A DNA stretch of 64,000 bases. Source: Dactylorhiza incarnata (lineage: Eukaryota > Streptophyta > Magnoliopsida > Asparagales > Orchidaceae). The position numbers and the translations under genes are program-made. This document shows, one piece after another, positions 53,934 to 64,000 of the stretch (the first letter of the stretch is position 1; every line of letters begins with the position of its first letter). The notes beneath the pieces were generated by a model. That model worked only from the letters and a program-made list of their open reading frames with translations. It was not told where the DNA came from and ran no database searches. The stretch is taken from assembly GCA_033032865.1 (NCBI GenBank), contig JAWHQI010000257.1, forward strand, positions 3,023,001 to 3,087,000, read 5' to 3'.

Positions 53934-56040
53934 CTCTCCTTAGTTATTGCTTTAATCAGACAACGGTGGATTAATATTTTGTTATTATCAAGACTTATAT
54001 GCTACTCCTAACATGTTGCTATGCTACTTCTACTTGCTGCTGCTTTTACGCAAATTTTATTTGTGCTATGACTGTTATATATATATTGCTATGATGCTAG
54101 TGATTTTAGGGGGAGTTTATGCTACTCTTATGTTGCTATTCATATGTAACTATCATGATCCTGCAATTACTTTCATGCTCCTCTTATTTGATGATATGCT
54201 GCTATTACTGTCTTGCTACCCTTATCCTGCTATTCAAATGTCATGCTATCCTGCTATTCATATGTGATGTTATGCTGCAATTAATTTGCTTAAAAATAAT
54301 ATTTGATATTTTAGTTTCTTTACAACAATAACAGTGTTATTGATTTTCCCTGATCGTGATTTCGTGACTTACATACATTGTCACTTAATATTTTGGAATG
54401 TGTTCCACTCCTAAGAATACATTCCCACTAAAAAAATTAAATAAATAAAAAGAATAGACAATGTGGACAATTGAGTTGTTTGATTGACTGCTAGCTATTT
54501 AATGGTTTGGAATGTGCTGCTTATATCTACATAAGTCTTATCTTAATTTTGATGCCGAGTACGTGCCTTATGAAGTGTGCTATCAGAATTTTCTACTCTC
54601 TTATGTTAGCATTATCACACTTCTTGCTTTACTATTTTTGTGCTCCACTAAATGCAGTTCTTATTGTGCTATGAATAAGTACCTTACCAAATGCTGCCAC
54701 ACGTGCAATGGGCATCCTTCCTGCCAAATTTACAGGGGAGTATTGTATTTTCAATTAAAATTTACTTTAGATTCTTATTTAAATTTATTTCATTCACTAC
54801 ATTCTCCATAAGGTCTCTGCTAGGGTCTAGCAGCTACTTAATTGTGGGGGTGACGTCAGTTGTCCTCCGTTTATTTTCACTTAGAAAATTTCTATTCAGG
54901 GCACTTTACAATAATTTCTTCATTTTTGTTACCAACAGATGGCTTACTAAAGTTACTTCGTCTTACACTAATTGGCAGATTAATTAATATGGTGATTTCA
55001 AGTACTGAATTTAAAGTTAGTAAAATGCGGTTGTAGCTCTCTTAAGTATTTCAATTATGCACTAGATTCTTTAAAGAATTTGCTCTCGACAAAATAATTT
55101 ATTAACCGGTTAACATAATTATGGAAGGATGAGCAAGAACTAAGTCAATGTTGTAAGCTAAAACATAGAGTGTGTAGTTAATTGATAACAATGAGTAGGG
55201 TCATCTTTGGATCAGATCACACCACAAAACTATTTTTGATTATCCATCAGTCTTTGAGTTTGAACTCATCATTTTGATACCATTTGTCCAAGCACATTTT
55301 TCCAATAATTTCACGAGTTACTTCTTAGTTAACTTTCCGACTTTGGGGGTTTAATAAAAAATGTGTGTGAGGCATAGTGATATGTGGCCTAAGTGTGTGT
55401 ACACCTACTTAGAATGATCCCAACTATGATCATAAAGTAAAAGAAAACTTATAAAAAATTTTGATGAAAAAAAATGTGTGTGAGGCATAGTGATATGTGG
55501 CCTAAGTGTGTGTACACCTACTTGGAATGATCCCTACTATGTTCCTAAAAAAAAATTGATTAAGAAATAAACCTCAAAGTATGGCGAGTCATTAAGAATG
55601 TTAACTAGGGAAATTCCACTCTATATCAAAATTCATGCATAAAATCTTCACCAAGCCAAAGTCATTCATATTGTAAGCCCTTATGATTTCTTATCAAATT
55701 GACCTACTAAACTCTTGTGGAGGTATAAAACAAAGACTCGGCAATTCCTTACCCTTTCCAATTATGAGCATGTTTAATGAGTTAAGTTGTTTGAGAGTGA
55801 ACAATTTTAAGGAAGCACACACACAACATAGAAATATTGAGGGAGCTGCACTTGTTATCTAACTAACGGAATTGTAAAGGTTGAAACATCTATTAAGAGA
55901 TTTGCCTTAGTTAATTTGAAATCCTTAAGTAAGCCTAAGTTGATATATGTAAAGAAGATGATTCGTGCCTTGTTTCAATAGAAGTTTTCAGATTTATTTG
56001 TTAAAATTGAGTTAATTCTTGCTAGAGACTAGCAAGGACT
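53934..56040 (+). other. Athila 3' non-coding spacer
   Basis: About 2.1 kb with T-rich TGCTATTCATATG-like sequence at 54000-54270 and no domain-bearing ORF. An 80-base direct repeat (TGTGTGTGAGGCATAGTGAT, ATGTGGCCTAAGTGTGTG, TACACCTACTT) lies at ~55361-55430 and ~55474-55543. Long 3' spacers are usual in Athila. Confidence 0.7.
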
Positions 56041-56054
56041 CAAGTGTGGGGGTG
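56041..56054 (+). promoter_or_regulatory. Polypurine tract of the Athila element
   Basis: CAAGTGTGGGGGTG directly before the 3' LTR primes plus-strand synthesis in this lineage. Confidence 0.8.
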
Positions 56055-57436
56055 TGATAACTTCTCGAAAAGAAGTTATTAACTCTCTTATTTTAATAAA
56101 TATTGAGAAAATATACGAAATATAACGATGAATTCACTAATATATTTCATATCTGTAATTGTGGACAGTTTATCGGCAAACGAGCAGCATATTTGTGCAG
56201 GAGTGCGAAAAATCCATGAAAGAACGGACAAATTTAAGCTGGAATTATATTACTGGAAAGAATGGAGCAGTTTGGTCATAACCGGGTTGTAACATAGCGG
56301 TTTAAATGGAATTTTCTGAACCAAAAGCACAACATTTCTCGAAATATTATTAAGTGGGCCTGCGGTTCACTGTTGAAAGGACACACCTGTTCAGAATTTG
56401 GACTGTAGCGTGGCAAATAAAGGAGGATTTCGGCAGTTTCAAGGGGTGAGACGGCGAGACTTTTAGAGAGAGAAAAAGGAAAGAAAAGAAGGGTTTTTCT
56501 TGAAGAAGAAGAAAGAGACGACATATTGAGCAGATTTGGCAACGAAAAGGACAAATTCCTGCGCTTAAATTTAAACTCCGAACAATGTCTTGTAAGATCT
56601 TTTCAATTTTGTTTGTCATTTCAAGGATCATGAACTAATTTTTCGTATCTTGTATGTCGTGAGTACTAGTTTTTGTTGTGATGTTTAATTTATAATTTTT
56701 CCGTATGATTTCTTGGTTTGCTATCTTTATCAATGTTATGATTTATTGCGAGAGATTTGAATCATGTTTATCTTCAACATTTCGTGGTGAGATTCGAGAG
56801 AGGAATCACGAATGATTTAAGATAAATACTTAATGCTATGCGGCGAGATTCGAGAGATGAGTCGCATGAATATCTAATTTAAATCTTTACTTTTATACTA
56901 CGCCGCGAGATTCGAGAGAGGAGCGGTGTGTTTACATCATAATTTTGATATAATAAAAGAGAGAGGAAGAGATTCCATCACCTTAATTATTAGCAAAAGC
57001 GATTTGAGCAATTTAATTTACCTAGCATTTTTCTAAGTTAGAGATAACTAGCGAAATCTAGGTTATGGGAATTCATAGATCGAGAGATTATGATTCCTAG
57101 TTTTTAATCGAGCAAGATAGTGAAACAAATAAAATGCATCGGTATATTTAGCAAATATCACAACAAATCTAGGAAAACGATATACAAGATTCCTTTCTCT
57201 AAAAGTTGAAAAAAAAAATTACTTAAGTACTTTTAGCATTTTAAAAATTAGTTTTAAATATTCTGCAAATTAGTTTCGTCCAACCAATCGAATTATTTAA
57301 CTTGGATTTAAGGAAAAGAGTAAACTAATATTCATAAGCGTTAGAGTGTTCACTTCTCCGAGGGAACGATCTTAACTCACTATTATATTACTTGAGCCGG
57401 CACGTATACTTGCGTATATACACTAAAGGCGTATCA
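56055..57436 (+). repeat. 3' LTR of the Athila element
   Basis: 1382 bp. By eye it differs from the 5' LTR at about five bases (for example ACGCCTG/ACACCTG, GTACTTG/GTACTAG, GATCTCAAC/GATCTTAAC) plus one extra A. Confidence 0.95.
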
Positions 57437-58283
57437 CTCGGCAAACTCGGTCTGAATGCTATCAACATCTAGCCATACAAAACTTCCCCGTAGGGCGAAT
57501 CGAGCACATAAATCAGCAACTCTGTTGGCCTCACGACCAATATGCTGGAATCGAAGCTGCGGGAAGCTGCTCAGAAAAGAGAAGTTCTCCTCGCCGTCCA
57601 CCGTCACGCTCCAGTCGCCTCGTCGCAAACCAGCAGCACAGCTGTCCATAAGAGTTAAACAGTCGCCCTCCACAATAGCCCCGCGCACCCCATATAAGGA
57701 TGGCAGGATAAGATCCTTGAGAGCCAATACCGCCGCCAGCTCCACTCCCCCAGGATCCCAGTGCAAAAACGAGGACCCAGCAACAAAGATGAGAGCACCC
57801 CGGTCATCGCGGGCCACCATCCCAAGCCCAGCAAGCCCGGACGAGGAGAGAGAACCATCCACATTGAACTTTATCCATCCAGGGGGGGCACCAAAAGAGT
57901 GGTGTCGACAGCCGGTGAGGCAGGATGGTACCACAGTGCCCCTGGAGTGGTAGAGGTCGCATAATGGAGAGGTTCTCAACAATGGTCGCTGCCATGGCAG
58001 TAAAGGACACCACCTCGCCATTGTGGACCTTGGCGTTGCGGCCACGCCAGGCCGGGTACACCGCACAACAAAAAACCCTCGCTGTACCGAGCGCGCCGGC
58101 AGAGGCAGAGGAGAGAAGCTCCCGCGCAGTCTCCCAGCTGGAGTAGGAGGGCATACTGTATCCCCAACGCAGAAGAGCGTGCTGAATGGCCGACAGACAG
58201 CAGCAGTCCGAGACCAGATGGTCCCGGGTCTCCTCAGACGGGCAGCCCCAAGGACAATCCCGCTCAACAGTAAGACCCCGACA
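57437..58283 (-). pseudogene. LINE B ORF2 C-terminus: zf-RVT and RNase H
   Basis: In two overlapping minus frames the sequence encodes a reverse-transcriptase zinc-binding segment (CVCRGL, DCPWGCPSEETRDHLVSDC; ~58200-58290). An RNase H domain follows (WIKFNVDGS, GLGMVARDDRGAL, EANRVADLCARFA; ~57450-57880). A frameshift separates the two. The last residues lie on the other side of the Athila insertion. RNase H of this plant LINE type removes RNA from cDNA hybrids. Confidence 0.85.
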
Positions 58284-58299
58284 GACGCACGTGGATGTT

Positions 58300-59045
58300 G
58301 GAGTCCTCAAACGTCGACTTCAAGATGCTTGCTGGAGCGTCGATTTGTACATAAAACTCTGACTCTGCTAGTATGTGCAAATAATATTTCACTTTAAAAA
58401 CTAACACTCTCTTCTTCAGCCACATGTCCAATTCATTTTCTCATTTTGGTGCCTTAAGGCTGCCGCACATAGTATTATCGATACGAGGAAATTACTTGCA
58501 TTAAATCGAAATATCAGGGATACATTCACGAGGTATGCTCGTGTCAACTTCAGGAGGCTAGTTCCTCCTAGAAGCTCCTCTCCAAAATGAGAGATCTCAA
58601 ACTAGATGATCAAAATATAAGCATATATAACTCCAAAGCCACTTCCTTATATAAGGATGAGGCTCACATCATTTACCTAAAACTTTAAATAAGAAATACA
58701 ATAATAATAATGATAGTACGCGTCCGCGTAACACATCTTACAATTTTATCCATTCTTCTATTTAGTTACAACTTTTTACATAAAACATCACTTTATTTTG
58801 ATAATTATGCGCCGGACATAAGACATGATATGACCAATCTTTTGCGTGAAGAATACAAAATTCCCGGATAACAAAATAACTCGGGATGCAACACATCTCT
58901 TCTTGTAATGCAAACCATTTCTATCAAATTGCAAGACCTCACCTGTTTTACAACAATTAAAAGAAAAGGATAATCTTACGCTTTCAGAATAAGGCTTCGT
59001 TCTTGAACGCCGTGGTCATGAACCATCGTTCGTGAACGCCCAAAC
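58300..59045. other. Intergenic, no supported feature
   Basis: AT-rich, with CTTCCTTATATAAGGATGAGG near 58643, which resembles a TATA region. No gene is recognised. Confidence 0.4.
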
Positions 59046-59118
59046 ATACATTCTATGATAATGACGTTTTTGAGCAAACTCACCAGAGCAAATAAGCAGC
59101 GCCAAACGAAGCCTAAAT
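59046..59118. mobile_element. Truncated copy of the MITE at 11289-11478
   Basis: ATTCTATGATAATGACGTTT then TTGAGCAAACTCACCAGAGC and AAATAAGC..GCCAAACGAAGCC match the right half of that MITE with a few changes. The left arm is missing. Confidence 0.75.
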
Positions 59119-59173
59119 TTCATCCATTTGGGCTAGATTTAATGATAGATATAGGCAAAAATAATGTTATATT

Positions 59174-59365
59174 GTGGCGGATTGTTGCCATATTTATGAG
59201 AAGCTTCTTGAAGAGGCCATACACACGGAGTTTGTGATGATCGATAATCAGCCGCTCGTTGACATAAAGCATGATTCGTATTATCAGAAGCAAGCGCTCA
59301 ATGCTTTATCTCCTGCTCGGCTCCAATTTTCGGCATTTCTAACTCATCCCGTATCAGTAGTTTAG
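59174..59365 (+). other. Short exon-like ORF, unknown
   Basis: A 63-codon frame reading ADCCHIYEKLLEEAIHTEF then MIDNQPLVDIKHDSYYQKQA has a protein-like composition in otherwise AT-rich DNA. I do not recognise it, and it lacks clear splice sites. It could be a captured or relic exon. Confidence 0.2.
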
Positions 59366-59372
59366 TAGGTTG

Positions 59373-60207
59373 TGTTAGGTGATGAGATAATTTTCTCCTA
59401 AGTGTGAAAGAGGCTAGCCACTTTTTGACCATGCTTTTCAAGCATGTGTTTCATGCCAAGTGTGAAAATGGGTAGCCGTCATTGACTAAAAAATCAACAT
59501 GTGTTCTTAAATGAAGCTTCTAGGAAGGTGGCCAAATGAAGCTTCATATTATTCGACATGTGTTCTTTGACCGAGGGAAGCTTCAAGGAAGCTTCCTTCA
59601 TATGCTATCTACCAACATCTACCCCTTGATTTTGGTCTTATAAATAGGCATGAAGGAGGAGGGGTAAGACATCCACTCATCTCTCATCTCAAGCATTGAA
59701 AGAGTTTCTAGAGAGGCCTTTGTGGCAAGCATTTTAGTTTGGGGAGAGCTTTCGGATGTCTCTGCGACGTTGACGAGGAATACTTCGCCTACACGGATTG
59801 GATCTGGAGCAGACTTGGGCAAGGATTCGAAGAGGCATCTTGGAGAGGATTTGTGTAATCCGTCTCGTCCGCCATTGTCGGTAACTTGCAATTTTTGCTA
59901 CTATTTATTGTGTAATATTGTGTGGTGCGAAGTTGGTGAAGATCCTGTGTGGATTGAGGAGGGAAAGCCTTGTAATTGCCTATCTGTTTTACACATTTTT
60001 AGTGGCGGCTTTCCGGGTTGGACTCCGATTGTCCCGTGGTTTTCACCATATTGGGTTTCCACGTTATATCTGCGTGTCACCTTTATTGTTGTTATTTTGT
60101 GATGTGTTTTGGTTGTGTATCGACATACCGCTAAGCGGTCGTGCAGGTACTTGTTCGAACTAATTTGCAGGTGCTCTGGTCGGGCTTGCGTGCTCTCGAG
60201 CCCAACA
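59373..60207 (+). repeat. 5' LTR of the copia element
   Basis: 835 bp. The TATA box TATAAATA at 59639-59646 is followed by GGCATGAAGG. A poly-pyrimidine/TTGTGTAAT-rich R-U5 region follows. The end ..CCCAACA precedes the primer site by two bases. Confidence 0.85.
59639..59646 (+). promoter_or_regulatory. TATA box of the copia LTR
   Basis: TATAAATA followed by GG, at the expected U3/R transition. Confidence 0.7.
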
Positions 60208-60209
60208 AG

Positions 60210-60221
60210 TGGTATCAGAGC
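60210..60221 (+). promoter_or_regulatory. Primer binding site, initiator-Met tRNA
   Basis: TGGTATCAGAGC exactly, two bases after the LTR. Confidence 0.95.
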
Positions 60222-60410
60222 GAGGTTCATTGTCAGAGCTGGTATCGGGCTGACCTATTTGAGATTCGAGATGAGCCGATCGGATATTTCGGGTTAGTGA
60301 TCGGGTGCGGTAGGTGACGACCATTGGTCCGCTCCCTATCCTCTTTGATTCCTTTCTTGGAAATAGTCGGCTCAAAGAACTGAGGTCAGTCTGATCAGTG
60401 ACAGAGCACG

Positions 60411-63400
60411 ATGGAGTCTACATCGGGTTCAGACTCCAAGCAAATGGTGAAATTAAACGACGCAAACTATCACCAGTGGCACTTACTGATGGAAGATCTC
60501 ATCTACGTCAAGGGTTGACATGCTCCTATCTTTGAGGAGATGCCTAAAGACATGGATCCAAACAAGTGGAAGGTGGAGCACCGGAAGTTATGCGGATTTA
60601 TCAGACGGTTCGTAGAGCCGAACGTCTATAACCATGTTGCAAGTATCGTTGATGCAAAGATACTTTGGAAGACTCTCGAGACGTTGTATGCCAAGAGTAC
60701 TAGCATCAACAAGTTATATCTATTGAAGAAGCTGGGTGAGTTCAGATACAGGGAAGGATCCCCTATCCTGGATCATGTGAATGAGTTCCAAGGTATTATT
60801 GATCAACTTACTGCTATGAAGGTGACCTTCAAGGACAAGGTCAACGCATTATGGCTGCTGAAGTCTCTTCCAGACTCTTGGGAGATGGTTAGAGTTTCTC
60901 TAATCAACTCCTCTCCCGGGGGCATAATTACTATGGAGATTGCCAAGAGTGGCATCCTGAACGAAGAGGTGAGAAGAAAGTCTCAAGGGATATCAGGCTC
61001 TTCTTCACGAGCTGACATCCTCTACACTGAGCCCAGGGTGAGAGGCAGGAGCAAGAGTAGAGAAAGGAAGAGCGAGAGAGGACAAAGCAGGGGGAAGTCC
61101 AAGTCACGTTATCAAAACGTGGAGTGCCACTCTTGTCATAAGAAGGGGCATATTCAGAAGTTCTGTTATTCTCTGAAGAATAACAAAAAGAAGAAAGGAG
61201 TGGCTACTGATGATAGGAAGGAGAGTCACACTACATCTATTGCATCCACAAAGGATGATGTCATCATTGTTGGAGATGACGTCACAGCTGCACTCTCTTG
61301 TGATGACCGAAGCTGGATTGTTGATTCGGGTGCTTCTGCACATGTCTCCCACAACAGGGAGATATTTGCCACCTACACTACTCACGATTGTGGGGTGCTT
61401 AGGATGGGCAATGGTGATACGTCTAAAGTCATCGGAAGAGGAGATATGCACCTGAAGACGAGCACTGGAGGATTGATGATCCTAAGAGATGTGCAACATG
61501 TACCTGACATCCGCTTCAACCTAGTTTTAGTTGGGAAGCTAGGTGATGAAGGACACTTAAGTGTCTTTGGTGGAGATTTTTGGAAGTTAATCAAGGGGTC
61601 GCTGGTAGTGGCCAAAGGTTATAGAGACACTGGCCTATACTATATGGAGGGGAGACCTGAAGCTGCTCAGGCCAACACCATTAGAGATGGGGCATCCACA
61701 TCCTTATGACATAGGAGACTGAGCCACATTAGCCAGAAGGTTATGGGATGTCTCTCCCGAAAGAAGATGATCTCTGATCTATCTGTGGATCAGTTAGAGA
61801 GATGAGACCATTGCATGGCTGGAAAGCAGAATAGAGTATCATTCCAGAGCCACACTTCCACAAGAAGATCCGAGCCACTAGAGCTCGTACATACTGATGT
61901 CTGCGAGCCTCTGAAGGTTCAGACACGAGGAAGAGCGTCTTACTTCGTGACATTCATTGATGAATATTCAAGAAAACTTTGGGTCTATGCTATTAAGACC
62001 AAAGATGAGGTTCTCGACACTTTTCGGAGATTCCACGCTGAGGTGGAGAGGCAATCCGGGAAGAAGATAAAATGCATTAGGTCCGACAACGGGGGAGAGT
62101 ATATTGGTCCCTTTGATGAATACTGTAAAGAGCAAGGGATCAGGCATGAAAAGACTCCGCCCAAGACGCTACAGCTGAATGGCGTAGCTGAAAGAATGAA
62201 CAGGACCTTGATGGAGAGGGTGAGGTGCATGCTATCTGAGTCAAAGCTACCTGACATATTTTGGGGTGAGGCTTTATACACAGTTGCACATGTCATCAAC
62301 ATATCTCCCAGTTATGCATTACAAGAGGATGTTCCTGATAAGGTCTGGTACGGGAAGGATCCTTCGTATAGTCACTTGAGGGTCTTTGGGTGCAAAGCCT
62401 TTGTGCACATCCCCCGGGATGAAAGATCGAAGTTGGATTCCAAGACCCGTCAGTGCATATTTTTGGGATATGGACGCAGCGGCGAGTTTGGCTACAGGTT
62501 CTTTGACCCGGTTGAGAAGAAGCTGGTATGCAGTCGCGACGCCATATTTTGTGAGGATCAGACTATGCTTGATCCTGAAAAGACTGAGAAGGATGACTCT
62601 CGCACTGATGAAGAGTCTCCTATGACTGGAGGTGATGATACTGAGGAGGCCGCAGAGCCTGATCTAGTGTAGGGCGCTGAGCCACTTCCAGGCCATGAGG
62701 ACATGAATGATGGCGAGCCTACAGAGGACATCATTGATGATGTGCCCATACCAGCAGCTGAGCTTGCTCCACGGAGGTCTGATCGAGTCAGACAACCATC
62801 TTCGAGATACTCTGCTACTGAGTACATTTTGTTGACTGATGCGGGAGAGCCCGAGTGCTTTGATGAAGCAGTGCAGAGCTCAGAGAAGAAAGAGTGGATG
62901 GTTGCTATGCAGGAGGAGATGCAGTCTCTGCATGAGAACCATACTTATGAGCTGGTACGATTGCCTAAGGGCAAGAAGGCTCTGAAGAATCGGTGGATTT
63001 TTAGAGTAAAGGAGGGAGACCCCTCGACACCACTCAGATACAAGGCAAGATTAGTGGTGAAGGGGTTCAGTCAGAAACAGAGAGTTTATTTTGATGAGAT
63101 CTTCTCTCCTGTTGTGAAGATGTCGTCTATCCCGGTTGTTCTTGGCCTTGCTGCAAGGCTAGACCTAGAGATTGAGCAGATGGATGTCAAGACCGCCTTT
63201 CTGCATGGCGATCTTGAGGAGGAGCTTTATATGGAGCAGCCTGAAGGTTTTAAGGTGAAAGGGAAGGAGAGCCCAGTCTGTCGCCTAAAGAAGAGCTTAT
63301 ATGGCCTGAAGCAGGCCCTGCAACAGTGGTACAAGAAGTTAGATGCTTTTATGGGGGAGATCGACTTCAGGAGGACCACCCTTGATCACTGCGTGTTTGT

Positions 63401-64000
63401 GAAGCAGTACGCTCCAGAGGATTTCATTATTTTGCTCCTTTATGTCGATGACATGCTGATAGTTGGGAGGAGCACTGCGCGCATTGCCGAGCTGAAGCGG
63501 CAGTTGAGCTCCACATTTGCGATGAAGGACTTGGGAGCTGCGAAGACCATCTTAGGGATGCATATTCGAAGAGATAGATGCTCCAAGTTACTTTGGTTAT
63601 CACATGAAAGATATATCAGGAAGGTGCTACAGAGATTTAATATGGATCAGGCGAAGAAGGTGAGCACGCCGCTTGCAGCTCATTTCAGACTTACCGCTGA
63701 CCAATGTCCGAGCACGCCTGAGGAGAAAGAGGAGATGCAGAAGGTTCCATATGCTTCTGCAGTTGGAAGTCTTATGTATGTCATGGTTTGCACTCGCCCT
63801 GATATAGCGCATGTTGTTGGTACTGTGAGCAGGTTTCTCTCAAATCCCGCAAGAGAACATTGGAGCGTTGTGAAATGGATTCTGAGGTACTTGCATGGGA
63901 CGTCAGACTTGACGTTAAGGTTTGGAGATAGTGAGCCCGAGCTATTGGGCTACACTGATGCTGATATGGCTGGAGATTTGGACTCCAGAAGATCGACCTC
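60411..64000 (+). pseudogene. Copia gag-pol with four in-frame stops
   Basis: From ATG 60411 one frame runs to the window end without a frameshift. Stops: TGA 60516-60518, TGA 61707-61709, TGA 61803-61805 and TAG 62670-62672. Gag ~60411-61200 with a CHSCHKKGHIQKFC zinc knuckle (C-x2-C-x4-H-x4-C) at ~61127. Protease WIVDSGASAHVSH at ~61314. GAG-pre-integrase HRRLSHISQK and HCMAGKQNRVSF. Integrase core HTDVCEPL, SDNGGEYIG and NGVAERMNRTLMERVRCML. RT NRWIFRVKEG, DVKTAFLHGDL, YGLKQALQQWY and YVDDMLIVG (~63440). RNase H begins GYTDADMAGDL. The sites at 61707 and 61803 sit where Trp and Cys/Arg would be expected. The element cannot make full-length protein as it stands. Confidence 0.92.

Larger units (their letters stand above)
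32326..57436 (+). mobile_element. Athila-type Ty3-gypsy element with nested Tat insertion
   Basis: LTRs 32326-33706 (1381 bp) and 56055-57436 (1382 bp) begin TGATAACTTCTCGAAAAG and end AAAGGCGTATCA. By eye they differ at about five bases and one A-run indel. The flanks are CTCTG (32321-32325) and CTCGG (57437-57441), a 5-bp TSD with one change. The LINE B reading frame shows that CTCGG is original. Order: LTR, primer site, gag-pol (split by 37408-50163), an env-position ORF, a ~2.1-kb spacer, a purine tract, LTR. Without the nested element the length is about 12.35 kb, typical for Athila. Confidence 0.96.
32231..58283 (-). mobile_element. LINE B, 5'-truncated, split by the Athila element
   Basis: A T run at 32231-32240 is the poly(A) tail. 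GACGCACGTGGATGTT at 32217-32232 and again at 58284-58299 is the LINE target-site duplication, so the inserted LINE spans both flanks of the Athila element. Its own sequence is 32231-32325 plus 57442-58283, about 0.94 kb. The ORF2 C-terminus crosses the break: the right part ends at ..TEFAE, and the left part continues with LIRADLDDML and a TAG at 32288-32290. Confidence 0.9.
59373..64000 (+). mobile_element. Ty1-copia element, 5' LTR to RT/RNase H, cut by window end
   Basis: LTR 59373-60207 (TGTTAGGTGATG.. to ..GAGCCCAACA), then a tRNA-Met primer site and one long frame encoding gag, protease, integrase, RT and the beginning of RNase H. Lineage: the RT wording (YFDEIFSPVVKMSSI, EQMDVKTAFLHGDLEEELYM) resembles Tork/TAR-like elements. 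The 3' end and TSD lie outside the window. Confidence 0.93.

Overview
This is nuclear DNA of a flowering plant, probably a monocot, though the sequence does not settle that. The signs are GT-AG introns, Ty3-gypsy elements of the Athila and Tat lineages, Ty1-copia elements, L1-type LINEs, and hAT- and Mutator-like MITEs. Only two ordinary host genes are visible. One is the 3' end of a PSP/zinc-knuckle gene of the ZCCHC8 type (exons 5555-5618 and 7289-7980). The other is a small intronless cystatin-like secreted protein (26467-26877). Nearly everything else is transposable elements and minisatellites.

Layout, left to right. 1-5554: microsatellite, a TIR element, a copia protease relic and a gag-only gypsy relic with two LTRs, all lying 5' of the first visible ZCCHC8-like exon, probably inside an expanded intron. 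5555-7980: the host gene, with LINE debris in its intron. 8000-11600: sparse, with two MITE-like elements. 11600-12905: an LTR-like fragment with a 30-bp minisatellite. 12994-20270: a complete minus-strand LTR element (7277 bp, TSD ACTAG) encoding only Gag, with very long LTRs full of minisatellites. 20459-22960: fragments of a related LTR family in the opposite orientation, including a 52-base G run. 23050-24550: arrays of self-complementary units. 25168-27692: three MITEs around the cystatin-like gene.

27792-32045: a minus-strand LINE (A) split by two solo LTRs with exact 5-bp TSDs (CCGGT and ATATC). 32231-58283: a second, 5'-truncated LINE (B) split by an Athila-type element (32326-57436). 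The Athila polyprotein is in turn split by a 12,756-bp Tat-type element (37408-50163, TSD GACAC). Taking out the Tat element and one TSD copy makes the Athila gag-pol a single frame of 1788 codons plus stop. The Tat LTRs look identical. The Athila LTRs differ at about five sites plus one indel. The insertion order is therefore LINE B, then Athila, then Tat, and the last two are recent.

The most interesting content is inside the Tat element. Between its pol gene and its 3' LTR, on the opposite strand, lie two genes that I can model as spliced. Gene 1 has four exons, 363 codons and three 67-70-bp introns. Gene 2 has three exons, 584 codons and introns of 79-80 bp; it carries a putative gypsy-type transposase-like domain and one in-frame TAG. 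Each has its own TATA-like box, and every intron is GT-AG with consistent phase.

59373-64000: the 5' LTR and most of the polyprotein of a copia element, in one unshifted frame broken only by four stop codons. It runs off the window.
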